From: Isoperla grammatica
Taxonomy: Eukaryota; Arthropoda; Insecta; Plecoptera; Perlodidae
Reading direction: 5' to 3'
DNA: 64,000 nt
Assembly (NCBI GenBank): GCA_945910005.1
Contig: OX246740.1
Location: forward strand, 481,917 to 545,916
The stretch's first letter is position 1; each line of letters starts with the position of its first letter. The position numbers were made by a program, and so were the translations under genes. This document shows positions 23,265-35,072 of the stretch, piece by piece. Below the pieces are notes generated by a model, which did not search any database, was not told the origin of the DNA, and worked only from the letters and a program-made list of their open reading frames with translations.

Positions 23265-24365
23265 CCAACATGGGCGAGGTCATCCAGACATCACGTTTGG
23301 GAGGACTAATCGGAAACGAGACGGTCTCACGTCGAGCGGATCGGAATCGGTCCAACGAAATGAATTGGAAATTACGACGGGCGGGAATCCCTCGAGTTCC
23401 TGGGACTGATCCGCGCATGCGCCCTTCACGCACGGTCGACACTCGATGCGAGCCGAGGGCAGGGATGCGTGTGTTGACACTTTCATTCACTATGGTCACA
23501 AACACGCCAGTCAACATCAGTAATAATCAAATCAGTAGTATGTTTTATGACTAAATAAATAATATACAAGGGCGTGTTAGAGGTGCCTTAAAACAACATT
23601 TTAATAAGCATTTTTTTTCCATGCGTGGCACTTGTATTTTAAGTACTTAAGAGGTTGTACAGACTTTATTTATTTTTCAGTTCCCACCAACAACTGGCCC
23701 GAGGCGGGTTCTTCACTACTAATGGAAAAGGGGGCCATATAGGGTGGATTTAAAATCAAGTAATTGAATAATTACAAAAAAGGTAAAATACAATAAGTCT
23801 AAGTAATTGACAATATACGGAAAAAACAATGACTTTTATTACAAATCGAAGTTTGTAGCATTTCACAAATGTACGTTCAAGATATGGCATCTGTACGTCA
23901 AAACCGAGTCAAAACGCTATTTCTACGAGAAAAAATATGATAAAACTTTTGGAACACGCGTATGAAAATTGCAATCGATTTTTAAATACCTTGTCTCTCA
24001 TTTAATAATGTTGTGTATTTGAATTTTGAAAAACGGATCAGTCTATGCCTCAAAATAATTGGTTTGGTAACGATAAATAAAAGGGCGCGAAAAACGAGCC
24101 GCCGCCATGTTGATGGGATTTGACGTCATGGTTTGTGTATGTGTACGCTCACCGCCTCAGCGATTGGTCTGTAACGCCACGTCTACTGAATCATGACGTC
24201 ACAGCCACCTGTACACGTTTCAGATCCCCGAGTTGAAACTTAGACATTTCTTTTTTACTTAGGACTAGCAAATTTATATACTTTTTGTATCTGATACTAT
24301 TAAACTAAGTGCTTGGTTTAACAAACAAAATCGTACGCGTGTTGCCTATTGACTGTAAAGTCGGC
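23265..24365. other. GC-rich unique patch, then AT-rich intron
   Basis: The first 250 bp after the 81-bp array are GC- and CpG-rich and open on both strands (94 residues plus at 23270-23554, 96 residues minus at 23227-23517). Neither translation resembles a known protein. It could be an unannotated exon or the flank from which the satellite arose. The rest (23560-24365) shows nothing. Confidence 0.4.
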
Positions 24366-24515
24366 GTACAAGAACTTCGGTAATGCTTTCGTCATCAATC
24401 AATGAAGTGTTTACGGTCTCGGCCAACATGACGAGCAGCTATTTGAATAAGCCACGGCCGCTGGTTGGCTGCCGCTCACCCACGCGTGACGGAAGCATTA
24501 CCGAAGTTGTTGTAC
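24366..24515. mobile_element. 150-bp inverted-repeat element
   Basis: The ends GTACAAGAACTTCGGTAATG and the inverted GTACAACAACTTCGGTAATG match over about 28 bp with two or three differences. GTAC is at both edges and may be part of the repeat or a target duplication. There is no coding capacity beyond a chance frame. Confidence 0.7.
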
Positions 24516-25320
24516 GACGACTATATCGTGGTGAAAGTAGCGGTCAACATACTTCATCATCACCACCTCGGTCAGTAACCATCGCATACAAATACGACCG
24601 ATTATTACATGAACAAATACCATTCAATTCCCATCAATACCATTGAATGAATAACATCCCTGTTAATTAAACGATTATTAGAATCCAGCGGTATCGATTC
24701 AAAATGATTATCGATTGAATGAACTTATATAATATCGAAAATATCTTTACAAAACACGATTCTGAATCAGGAATTAGTATCAAAAGGTCACCTTGATCTA
24801 AATATATGCGCCGGATCTTATAGTATCAGTTTCGGTTTATGCTAATCCATTCTCATGATACCACTTATAAATACTATTTACTACAGCTTACGGTTTTGAA
24901 TTTGCATTCCTGCCCCAAGCAACTACTCTATATAGACTATAGAGCAATGCGAATAACAATATATAAACCACTTTCGTCACATTCGCTCCGAATTTTACGA
25001 GTAGGCCTAGGCCTATGGCTAGTATCCGCGCCAAAGCATTGTGAAACATTGACAATGAATATCCCCAGTATTATGTTTTACATTCACGTTATACTGAACT
25101 GTTATTAGTGAGCAAGATGAAAAAGTTCACACAAGTTTTAAAAAACAACAACGATTTATATGTTTTTCAATTACGATTTATTTTGTACGCTGGCAAAAAA
25201 AAAAATCTATTCGTACGGGCGCCCATAAAATACGTAAGCATTGCAAAAACTGTTGCAAATAGCTTTTTTTCTAAAATGCATCGCATAAACAAATGTTGTG
25301 AAACCAGTTTACAAAATATA
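24516..25320. other. intron, no gene seen
   Basis: AT-rich. Small ORFs at 24839-25108 and 25108-25323 (plus) have no recognisable domain. Confidence 0.5.
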
Positions 25321-25605
25321 TAATATTACATGAAAAAATACTTTTTTAAAACAACGCTTATATTTAAATGTACTAAAAAGTCAAAAATAAATTTTCGCCC
25401 GACAAGTCTATGCCTTACTCGGAAAATAAAAGCGTTGGGCGCTCACGGTATTGATACAGATTACAGAATATAGTTGTTCATGGCGCCCAACGCTTTTATT
25501 TTCCGAGTACGGCATAGACTTGTCGGGCGAAAATTTATTTTTTACTTTTTAGTACATTTAAATATAAGCGTTGTTTTAAAAAAGTATTTTTTTCATGTAA
25601 TATTA
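25321..25605. mobile_element. 285-bp inverted-repeat MITE
   Basis: Arms of about 120 bp begin TAATATTACATGAAAAAATA and include CGCCCGACAAGTCTATGCC and AAAATAAAAGCGTTGGGCG. They are inverted around a loop of about 45 bp (CTCACGGTATTGATACAG...). The arms differ by a few single-base indels in A/T runs. A TA or AT-rich target is likely, but the exact border is unclear. Confidence 0.85.
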
Positions 25606-25919
25606 TTTTATACTTTTTAGTCTTAACGAATGTTGTAATGTTGTAACAGTAGTTGCGCTGGCACCAACTCTATCCATCAACTGTGAGGTCGAACCACGCG
25701 ATAGGAACGCAACTATGCATACATGGTGAATGACACCGCACGGGGTTGAACTTGCAAGTGGAGCGCGTTGAGCGTTGTCGCCGCATAGCAAAAAAAAAAA
25801 TAGCATCATTTCTGATTCTTTCATCGCGGATATTTGAGTCCCGAACAACCAGCGGGTGTGTAAATCCGATGCCTGCATCTGGTTAGCCCATCCTTACTAT
25901 ATAGCTGTGACCAATTTCC

Positions 25920-26245
25920 CATATGAAGCTTTGTTTGATTAACTAATTATGAGTAATTAATTGATGAACTAGTGAATGTGATACATTAATTCGTGTATTG
26001 TCATCAAGAATATACGTGTGTGTGAAAACTTTCAGCTCGATCAGACGTTAGAAAATGGGTGAAATATCGATTCCCATATAAAACGTTGATTATTAATTAT
26101 GATGAATTAATTGACTATTTAGTAAATATGACAATTGATTCATGTATTGTCATTAAGAATACGTATGTGTGAAAAATTTCAGCTCGATCGGACATTTAGA
26201 AGTAGGTGAAACATCGATTATAAGATTCCATCCAGACAGACAGAC
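25920..26245. repeat. two direct copies of a TE tail ending in (CAGA)n
   Basis: A block of about 150 bp containing TTCAGCTCGATCRGACRTT and GTGAAAYATCGATT occurs twice in tandem. The array ends in CAGACAGACAGACA at 26225-26240, a form common at the 3' ends of RTE-like or other non-LTR remnants. No ORF is present. Confidence 0.6.
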
Positions 26246-26249
26246 AGAC

Positions 26250-28300
26250 AAACACATGAAGCTAATATAAGCGTTGTATAAAAAGTCAAACTTTCATCTT
26301 GCTCGCCAATAACTGTTTCGGGGAGCGTATACATACAAGAATGAAAAACGTAATATTGAGGTTATACGTTGTCTCATCTTTCTTTATGGCCCTATTTTAC
26401 GTTCAATGTTTACAAGTATTCTTGTATGAATGTCTGAAAAAAAACGAAACAAGTTTCTGGAATAACAATAATGGTATCAAAAGTCTGTAGGCGGAAGACA
26501 TTACACAACGAGCGAGGAGCGCCGTGGAGGTCCGTCGCACCTCGCTTAATGTGTATACGCATTTATGTAAAGCAAGCGATTATCTGCAGTCAATAGTCAA
26601 TCATTACAAAACTATTCCCAAGAGCTAGAATGTGAGCTATTAGCCATGAGCAGTTATTAGACGTTTATTGCAAAACACATACCAGTACCATATACCTCCA
26701 ACGACGATATGAGCGCAAATCATAGCTATCGACATACAAATGTCGGCAACAGGTGTTTACGTGTGGGTCGGTGTAGAAACGATGCTTTGTCACATCGAAG
26801 CAATTTACAGCGAGAGCCGGGGCTTTCGCCAAACGATAGACAATCATTTGTGGTCACGCAAAAATGTTGTTTTTAGATATTTGTTATTATATAATGTACC
26901 ATCATCGTGAAAACATACATTCCGAGACATTGTGGATGTTGACTGGGGTCCACAATATTCTAGCCGGCCTACTTTCGTCGGAGGAGCCGGAAAAGATGGA
27001 CGTACAAGTAGGCGTATGAGCACGGAACGGGCCGAGAGCGACCGGCGATGCCATGGGGCACAAGGAGGACTTGCCCCGAGGAAAGAAGCAAGGAGTCACG
27101 ATGGGACGTTCGGACGGGGCGAAAGCCAAGGTAGTGTGACTTCTTGGTTAGTGGATTAGAGGGCCAGATAGACCCTGATCGGCACGCAACGTCATTGCCA
27201 CGGTAGGATGAATGTATTTTGTCTAACATAATAAATGTACGGGTCCTCAATGTTTGAACACAGGACTGCTGATTTAAGTTCCTAGTACTCCCGGTCTTCC
27301 TCAGACATAGCAACGAACACGTACGTGTGTCAAGAGAGGGTTACGTCCCCAGTAAAACCTTGTGACAGCCGACCTGAACATGGGTACGAGTCCCGTACCA
27401 GGGTGGTAAGGGTTCGTTGGTCGGCGGGTGAATTCGGTATACTTATAACAATATCACAAACCGCTATGATATTTCGGTAGTAGTCCCTTACGTGGAAGTG
27501 AAGTCAGTGTGGTCACCCAACAGGCCAAAGAACCTCTATTTGAGGTTGTTTCAAAGTAAATTAAAATTCCTTCATTTAAATGTTCATGTTGCACGATAAT
27601 TAAGTGCTATTTCGTACATCAAATCTTGTCTTCTAACTCGTTAACTCTACAACCTATACAAGAATGTGGTATTTAAATTTTCGCGGTTCTCCTTCACAAT
27701 TTTTCTTCTTTTGTCTCAACATTCTTTCGACTCCGAACAACACACTTTCCTTCTATTACAAACCCCTGAACATGTAGTAAACTTTCTAAAACGAAAGATT
27801 TTGAGCAATTTCAAATAGAGTTACGACCACAGGTATTTGTTGCTCGAATCTCCTGTGCCAAGATGTGACGTTTTAACATTGGTTGATTAAAAAAACGATT
27901 GAATTTACAAGTTCATTCCACCCGAAGGCAGGAAAGCACACAGTAACTACCCTGTAATCGCTCATACAAGAATAGATATGAACGGTGGGGTTAGTACCCA
28001 CCATTGACGAGATCTTATTGAATGTGACGATTGCAGGCCGAGGTTAGACAATGACTTTTTCGGGCTCATTTAAATGATTACCAATCTGTAAGCTTCTTAT
28101 TTCACATTTTGTACATTTTTGTCTATTGTCTGTATACTATTATTTCAGAATGTATGTAAGTTTTATTTTGTATATATAGTATTTATATTTGTAGTTTGTA
28201 CCAATATTTGTACCTTGTACAAGTCTCATGGCTTATAAGTAAATAAATAAATAAATAAATAAATCTTCTTCTATCTTCTATCTATATATATGAATATTTT
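26250..28300. other. intron, no gene seen
   Basis: Short ORFs only. A CpG-rich patch at 26930-27170 is open on both strands (75-114 residues) without a known domain. An AAAT run is at 28238-28264. Confidence 0.45.
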
Positions 28301-28327
28301 TCAAGAACACTCTTGACGTGGTTTGTA

Positions 28328-28402
28328 TACATATATATATATATATATATATATAAAAGAAAGATGTATGTATGTATGTATGTATGTATGTATGTATGTC
28401 CT
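28328..28402. repeat. (AT)n and (TATG)n microsatellites
   Basis: A run of AT dinucleotides is followed by TATG repeats, just before the 142-bp array. Confidence 0.9.
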
Positions 28403-28434
28403 TTATACATTATACTAAACCATTCATCCGATCT

Positions 28435-29042
28435 CCATGAAACTTGGCACATATATGTATTTTTTCACGGGGAAGGTTTCTATGCTATCCATTTTGGTTT
28501 TGCACGTGGTGATCGGTGCCTGAAAAGAGGGCTCACCAATGAATTGACTTCGACACCGTTGGACATATCACCATGAAACTTAGCACTTATATGTATTTTT
28601 TCACGGGGAAGGTTTCTATGCTATCCATTTTGCTGTAACTTCCCCACGTGGTGATCGGTGCCTGCAAAGAGGGCTCACCAATAAATTGACTTCGACACCG
28701 TTGGATATATCACCATGAAACGTTGCACTTTTATGAATTTTTTCACGGGGAAGGTTTCTATGCTATCCATTTTGCTGTAATTTCCCCACGTGGTGATCGG
28801 TGCCTGCAAAGAGGGCTCACCAATGAATTGACTTCGACACCGTTGGTACATACCACCATGAAACTTTGCACTTATATGTATTTTTTCACGGGGAAGGTTT
28901 CTATGCTATCCATTTTGCTGTAACTTCCCCACGTGGTGATCGGTGCCTGCAAAGAGGGCTCACTAATGAATTGACTTCGACACCGTTGGACATATCACCA
29001 TGAAAGTTGGTACATATATTTGTATTATTTTACGGGGAAGGA
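28435..29042. repeat. about 142-bp tandem array, 4-5 copies
   Basis: Units begin CCATGAAACTTNGCAC at 28435, 28571, 28713, 28856 and 28998. Each contains TTTTTTCACGGGGAAGG, TATGCTATCCATTTTG, CACGTGGTGATCGGTGCCTG and TTGACTTCGACACCGTTGG. The first unit is 6 bp shorter. The array lies 240 bp upstream of the Helitron-like ORF and probably belongs to that element's 5' region. Confidence 0.9.
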
Positions 29043-29285
29043 TGACTCATCGTGTACTATACCTACTAGCCACACAGGCACATAAACACCGGTAGAGTCG
29101 GTGTCATAAATAGTTGTGACACAGTTCGCGTGTGTTCGTTGTGAACTGTAGATGTTTACTTAGTTACGTTTGGTACCTGGGTTGGTCACATTCGAATCCA
29201 TAGTTTACCCAATGAGAAGGAGTTCACGTGACTGACCATTTTTTTGCGTTTAATGTAATAAACTTAATTCGCTGTTAATTCAATT

Positions 29286-29909
29286 ATGCCACCCAAACGA
29301 AACAATATCGGTCGATCTACACCTCAAGCAAGAAAGAAAAGAGCATCACGAGCATCAGAAACAGACGAGCAACGGGAAGCAAGACACGAAACCGTCCGAG
29401 TTCACAATGCTCAAGCCAGATCGTATGAAACAGACGAGCAACGGGAAGCAAGACTCGAAACCGTCCGAGTTCACAATGCTCAAGCCAGATCGTGTGAAAC
29501 AGACGAGCAACGGGAAGAAAGACTCGAAACCTTCCGAGTTCACAATGCTCAAGCCAGATCGTGTAAAACAGACGAGCAACGGGAAGCAAGACTCGAAACC
29601 GTCCGAGTTCACAATGCTCAAGCCAGATCGTGTGAAACAGACGAACAACGGGAAGCAAGACTCGAAACCGTCCGAGTTCACAATGCTCAAGCCAGATCGT
29701 GTGAAACAGACGAGCAACGGGAAGCAAGACTCGAAACCGTCCGAGTTCACAATGCTCAAGCCAGATCGTGTGAAACAGACGAGCAACGGGAAGCAAGACT
29801 CGAAAGTGTCCGAGATCACAATGCTCAAGCCAGACGAACAATGCACACTGATTTACATCTTAGTGCATTCCATTCAGTGGCATTGCAACGAATGCCGGGT
29901 ACTCGCTAG
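29286..29909 (+). pseudogene. Helitron Rep/helicase N-terminal fragment with 23-residue repeats
   Basis: The ORF (207 residues) begins MPPKRNNIGRSTPQARKKRA and then repeats a unit of the form ETDEQREARLETVRVHNAQARSC about seven times. It closes with RRTMHTDLHLSAFHS. A basic MP-K-IGR-T-AR start, serial E(T/S)-EQR-AR repeats and the following DL-LSAF segment are the N-terminal leader of arthropod Helitron replicase-helicases. The full protein is normally well over 1000 residues. Here it stops 21 residues after the repeats in a run of AAAT, so the HUH nuclease and helicase are lost. The DNA repeat is 69 bp and stays in frame. Confidence 0.75.
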
Positions 29910-30153
<244 letters not shown>

Positions 30154-32184
30154 GGAGAAATGACTGGTATAGGCAAAACGAGAAGAGATGGTCGCAAATG
30201 AACTGCGCGTATACCTTTTCGGCGAAATGTGTAGAGTGCAGTAGACAGACGGAAGGTGTAGACAAACTAGCAAGAACAGTCGAGATGATAAAATGAGGCA
30301 TCAGATTCCTCAACGATCAATGGCATGTGATCTCATCATCATCTCCTCGATTACCCTCGTTGCTTCAACTAATAACTCACAATCTGACATCATGTGGCCT
30401 CTTGATCGGTACCCACGTTATGGCCTTGTCATGAACCCAAAGAGCACGTAAAATGCCTTGCCTACGTCTAAAAGCTAAATAAATATTAGGAACGTGTGAC
30501 TAAATAAAAAAACGGACTGAATTCCAGAGTTTACTCAAATTACAGCTCCGTGCGTTAAAATCTCCGGTCGGTTTCTAAACGGGGCTATTGTACAAAAACA
30601 AAACACAACCTGTATTTAGAAGACTATCCAATGCGACCCAATCGTGCGTGAAACATCTAGTTAGTCAACGTCTCCTCTCGACAAAGCTAGCTAGCAACGT
30701 CCGTATGTCTTCGTTATAGGTCTGCACGTTTGAGTGACGTGGCTTTTGTGGACCGATTGTATCAATTACAATAAACTAAAACCCACAAATATGTACATGA
30801 ATGAGTCATCACATAACACAGCTTAAAGACCAAAGCATAATAATTATACGGTTCACCTTCATAGGCAAGGTTTAGATTTCGTATCGTTTCGCAAATGGTG
30901 ATGATCCTTTTTAAAACTTGAAATTAAAACAGTTACTTTGGGGTGGCAATCATTCTGGGAACCAATTTGTGTATTAATTTAATTTGAATAAAATAAGTAG
31001 GTCTACGTTTTGAAATGTGTTTTACATTATGCATTTTATAAATTAATTCTAACACTAATTCAGCGCGAACCAGAACGTTTAAACACAAATCGCTATCCAC
31101 TCGCCAGTAACATTCCGCTATACACCTCGAGGTGTACAAATTTTTTATTGTGGGCGGATTTATGATGTCAACTGCTACCTATAGAACACAACATATGAAT
31201 ATACTCCACTTGAAAGTTATCGCTCAAATTGTGATAATTATTAAAAAATATTAGTGCTATAAAATTCACCAATTATAAACATCCATCAATCATCATCAAT
31301 ATTAATAATATGAGGACATCTCTTAGAATGTAGACGCTCAGATAGATACCGCCCTCCCGGTAACGTAAGTGCAACCAAGGTAGACTAGGAGTACAAAACG
31401 AATCTACAGGCTTGATGATGGATTTCATCTAAGAAGACCTACGCTGGCTGTAGCCATTCTCAGGCGAAACGAGGCTTGCTTTCGTGTTGGGGTTGATGGT
31501 CAGTCTGCATAGAGGGGGGCAGGGAGAGGATTGTGAGTGTACTGAGTAATACTGTAATGCATTGCAGAAGCGCTCAAGTGGATAGAACCACGAACTGTTG
31601 GCGGGCAAACCATTCAGCCAAATATAACCACAGTGCATGCGGTGCCTGGATATATATGGCAAATTAATTGAAATATAATCGTTTCGTTTCGGTTTAATGT
31701 GTGTGAGCGTGTACTGGCAAACACGTGACTGTAACAGCCTTGCAGTCTCTCACATTCTGTCGCTCGCTGGTTTTTACGACCAACGCAAATATGTGGAAAC
31801 CTAAAATAATTGCAAAACGACACATTTTTCAGATAGAGTCGTTAAGATTTCAGTGTTAGTCTACATACAGTTCGTATCAACATTTACATCTTAGGACAGA
31901 AAACTAGTGGAGTAGATTAACACAATAAATATATTTTGATTCAGACATTAATTTCTCTTGTCTGTATTATACATTATTCAGTTTAAGAACCTTCGAAATA
32001 TAGGTACAAATATTTGAGAACCGTAAGACCGAATTTAGTACCCGACTGAAAACTGTCATGGATGCCAACGTTTATATGAAGTGTACCCAAATTAATCCGG
32101 ACTCGATTTCCGTCTCGGCGGATCAACACATATAGGACTGAGTACGGTTTTTTGGTACGGTCCAGATACGTCGTAATAATTAAA
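30154..32184. other. intron, no gene seen
   Basis: Unique-looking AT-rich sequence with ORFs below 80 residues, none recognisable. Confidence 0.5.
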
Positions 32185-32481
32185 TTAATGAAACATTTCG
32201 AGGTAGGAAAAACAAAATGAACACACTTTATTTATAATTAAAACTTGGCCGATGAAATTGTTATTTGGCTTTGGGTTATATATTATTAATATTACGTACT
32301 ATACAGCAATAATGGTAATAACTCATCAAGCTAATGAACTTTAAAATTAATTTAATATGTAACTCAAGAAACATTTCAGGACTTGGAAAATAAATCTAAG
32401 AATGCAAATTCATCGGTCAAGCTTTTTATTATAAATAAAGTGCGTTCATTTTGTTTTTCCTGCCTCGAAATGTTTCATTAA
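32185..32481. mobile_element. TTAA-bounded MITE (297 bp)
   Basis: TTAATGAAACATTTCGAGG at the left and the inverted CCTCGAAATGTTTCATTAA at the right, with arms of about 85 bp (AACAAAATGAAC, CACTTTATTTATAAT, CTTGGCCGATGAA). TTAA is at both ends. A partial extra copy of the terminal motif (AGAAACATTTCAGGACTTGG) sits inside near 32368. Confidence 0.85.
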
Positions 32482-33018
32482 GTCAATTTAATTTTGTAAT
32501 TGTTGTTAATATATTAATTTATCAATTATTAAGTAATGAAACCATTTATATATTTGTTTATTTAATTAATTACTATATTTATATATTGTAAACAAAATAA
32601 TTGGCTAGGCCACAATTTTAGATGTCACCCCTTTAAATGTTGAGCGTCTTTTGAAATTGGCGTTTTTTGTACGTGTGCCCTTTTTTGGTCTGTAACGGTT
32701 GATCTTCTACGTTTTGGGCTTGGCCATTTTTTTAAAATTTTTTGCATTTTTGTTTGGTTTATAACAATCACAAAAAAGTGCTAAAGATTACTGTTAATTC
32801 AAACGTGGCATAAACATATGACAAAACAGAAAATAATTATCTTGACTGCTTTTGAAGTGCGTCAATACTTTTACTAGAAAACAATGATATTTCTTGTCAA
32901 ATGATTCAAAGGTGATCAAGATTTTCAAGACCATCTGATTTTCAAGATTCGAAGAGAAGATAGAAGGCGTGTGCGGCTTCCCGGGTTGCTTTTACGTGAA
33001 ATGTTTATTTTTCCCAGG

Positions 33019-33205
33019 ACCCCTATTCTATAAAACTCCCGAAATGGATTCGGGCCGAAATGGAAACAATTGAGAAATAATAACAATACTAATTGGAAAT
33101 TATTGTGTCAGTTATATTGTTGTGGAACTGCAATTGTTTCCATTTCGGCCAAAATTGTTGTAATTTCCGACCGAATCCGTTTCGGTGGAGTTATAGAATA
33201 AGGGT
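33019..33205. mobile_element. 187-bp inverted-repeat element with a 5-bp duplication
   Basis: The ends ACCCCTATTCTATAAAACTC and the inverted GAGTTATAGAATAAGGGT enclose a second inverted pair, GGCCGAAATGGAAACAATTG and CAATTGTTTCCATTTCGGCC. CCAGG lies on both sides (33014-33018 and 33206-33210). Confidence 0.75.
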
Positions 33206-34059
33206 CCAGGTTGCAGTTTCTGATTTTTTGCAATCATCATTTTCATTTGAGCTGGGACCGTTAACAAATCAGTTTTTTCTTTTTTTGTCTTTTTTTCTTT
33301 TTTCTTCCTTTTCTTCTTTTTTCACTTTTATATATACATTTTTTTTCCCAAATTTTTTTCTCCATGTTTTTTCTTATTTACATACTTTTATTTTTATTAT
33401 TTAATATGTTGGATTTCCACTTGATTTGATTTTATTTCATTTCTCAATTATTTTTTCTTGTTCTTGATTTTTATTTTATATAGTAAAGTAGTTTGTTTTG
33501 TTTTTGTTGTTATTGTTATTTATGATTTCATTATTATTTGAATTGTTTGCATAGCCTAGTTTTATTTAAGGTCCTCCTTTGTAAATCAGTTTTTATAACT
33601 GAATAGGATATACATTAAATAAATAAATAAATCATTTCTTTGCATTAATATCAAGAACTATAGGTAGAAATATCAGAGGACCTCCAACGTCTCACAGCAT
33701 CTAGGAACTGAGTGCTATACGAGCGCTACTCCAGAACATTCTGACAGTGATAACTCATGCTTCTAAAACATATTACTCAAGTGTCACTGTCATGTTTGTG
33801 CAATGCTGACTCGGCCAACAGTTGGGCCTATTTGGCGATGGCTTCCATGGGGGGAAGTCTCAGTTATCTTGATCGATTGTTTATTTGTTGTTGTTCATAG
33901 TCATTTATGTTAGTGAGTTGTATCCTAAATGTTATTCTTGTATGCTATTTTTTGTTTGGAAATTTCCAAGTTTACATTTTCACCGATAACTGTTAATTAT
34001 ACTGACTCGTGGTCATAATTATAAAAAATATAATAACGCGATCACGTACTTAAAAAGAA
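33206..34059. other. T-rich intron sequence
   Basis: 33270-33540 is a long T/C-rich stretch on the plus strand (TTTTTTCTT-like runs). Nothing coding is seen. Confidence 0.6.
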
Positions 34060-35072
34060 GAACCCTCGTGTTCCCACTTCGCATGCGCTCTGCGATCCTT
34101 CTCGTCCTCACAGTCGGGGGAACCCTCGTGTTCCCACTTCGCATGCGCTCTGCGATCCTTCTCGTCCTCACAGTCGGGGGAACCCTCGTGTTCCCACTTC
34201 GCATGCGCTCTGCGATCCTTCTCGTCCTCACAGTCGGGGGAACCCTCGTGTTCCCACTTCGCATGCGCTCTGCGATCCTTCTCGTCCTCACAGTCGGGGG
34301 AACCCTCGTGGTCCCACTTCGCATGCGCTCTGCGATCCTTCTCGTCCTCACAGTCGGGGGAACCCTCGTGTTCCCACTTCGCATGCGCTCTGCGATCCTT
34401 CTCGTCCTCACAGTCGGGGGAACCCTCGTGTTCCCACTTCGCATGCGCTCTGCGATCCTTCTCGTCCTCACAGTCGGGGGAACCCTCGTGTTCCCACTTC
34501 GCATGCGCTCTGCGATCCTTCTCGTCCTCACAGTCGGGGGAACCCTCGTGTTCCCACTTCGCATGCGCTCTGCGATCCTTCTCGTCCTCACAGTCGGGGG
34601 AACCCTCGTGTTCCCACTTCGCATGCGCTCTGCGATCCTTCTCGTCCTCACAGTCGGGGGAACCCTCGTGTTCCCACTTCGCATGCGCTCTGCGATCCTT
34701 CTCGTCCTCACAGTCGGGGGAACCCTCGTGTTCCCACTTCGCATGCGCTCTGCGATCCTTCTCGTCCTCACAGTCGGGGGAACCCTCGTGTTCCCACTTC
34801 GCATGCGCTCTGCGATCCTTCTCGTCCTCACAGTCGGGGGAACCCTCGTGTTCCCACTTCGCATGCGCTCTGCGATCCTTCTCGTCCTCACAGTCGGGGG
34901 AACCCTCGTGTTCCCACTTCGCATGCGCTCTGCGATCCTTCTCGTCCTCACAGTCGGGGGAACCCTCGTGTTCCCACTTCGCATGCGCTCTGCGATCCTT
35001 CTCGTCCTCACAGTCGGGGGAACCCTCGTGGTCCCACTTCGCATGCGCTCTGCGATCCTTCTCGTCCTCACC
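34060..35072. repeat. 60-bp minisatellite, about 17 nearly identical copies
   Basis: The unit carries GAACCCTCGTGTTCCCACTT, CGCATGCGCTCTGCGATCCT and TCTCGTCCTCACAGTCGGGG. Copies are identical except for GTGGTCCC in place of GTGTTCCC in two units 720 bp apart (near 34310 and 35030). Since 60 is a multiple of 3 and the unit lacks stops, long frames exist on both strands (355 residues minus, 375 plus). The amino-acid strings are low in information and no splice context was found, so I treat it as non-coding. It lies in the long Myo18 intron. Confidence 0.93.
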
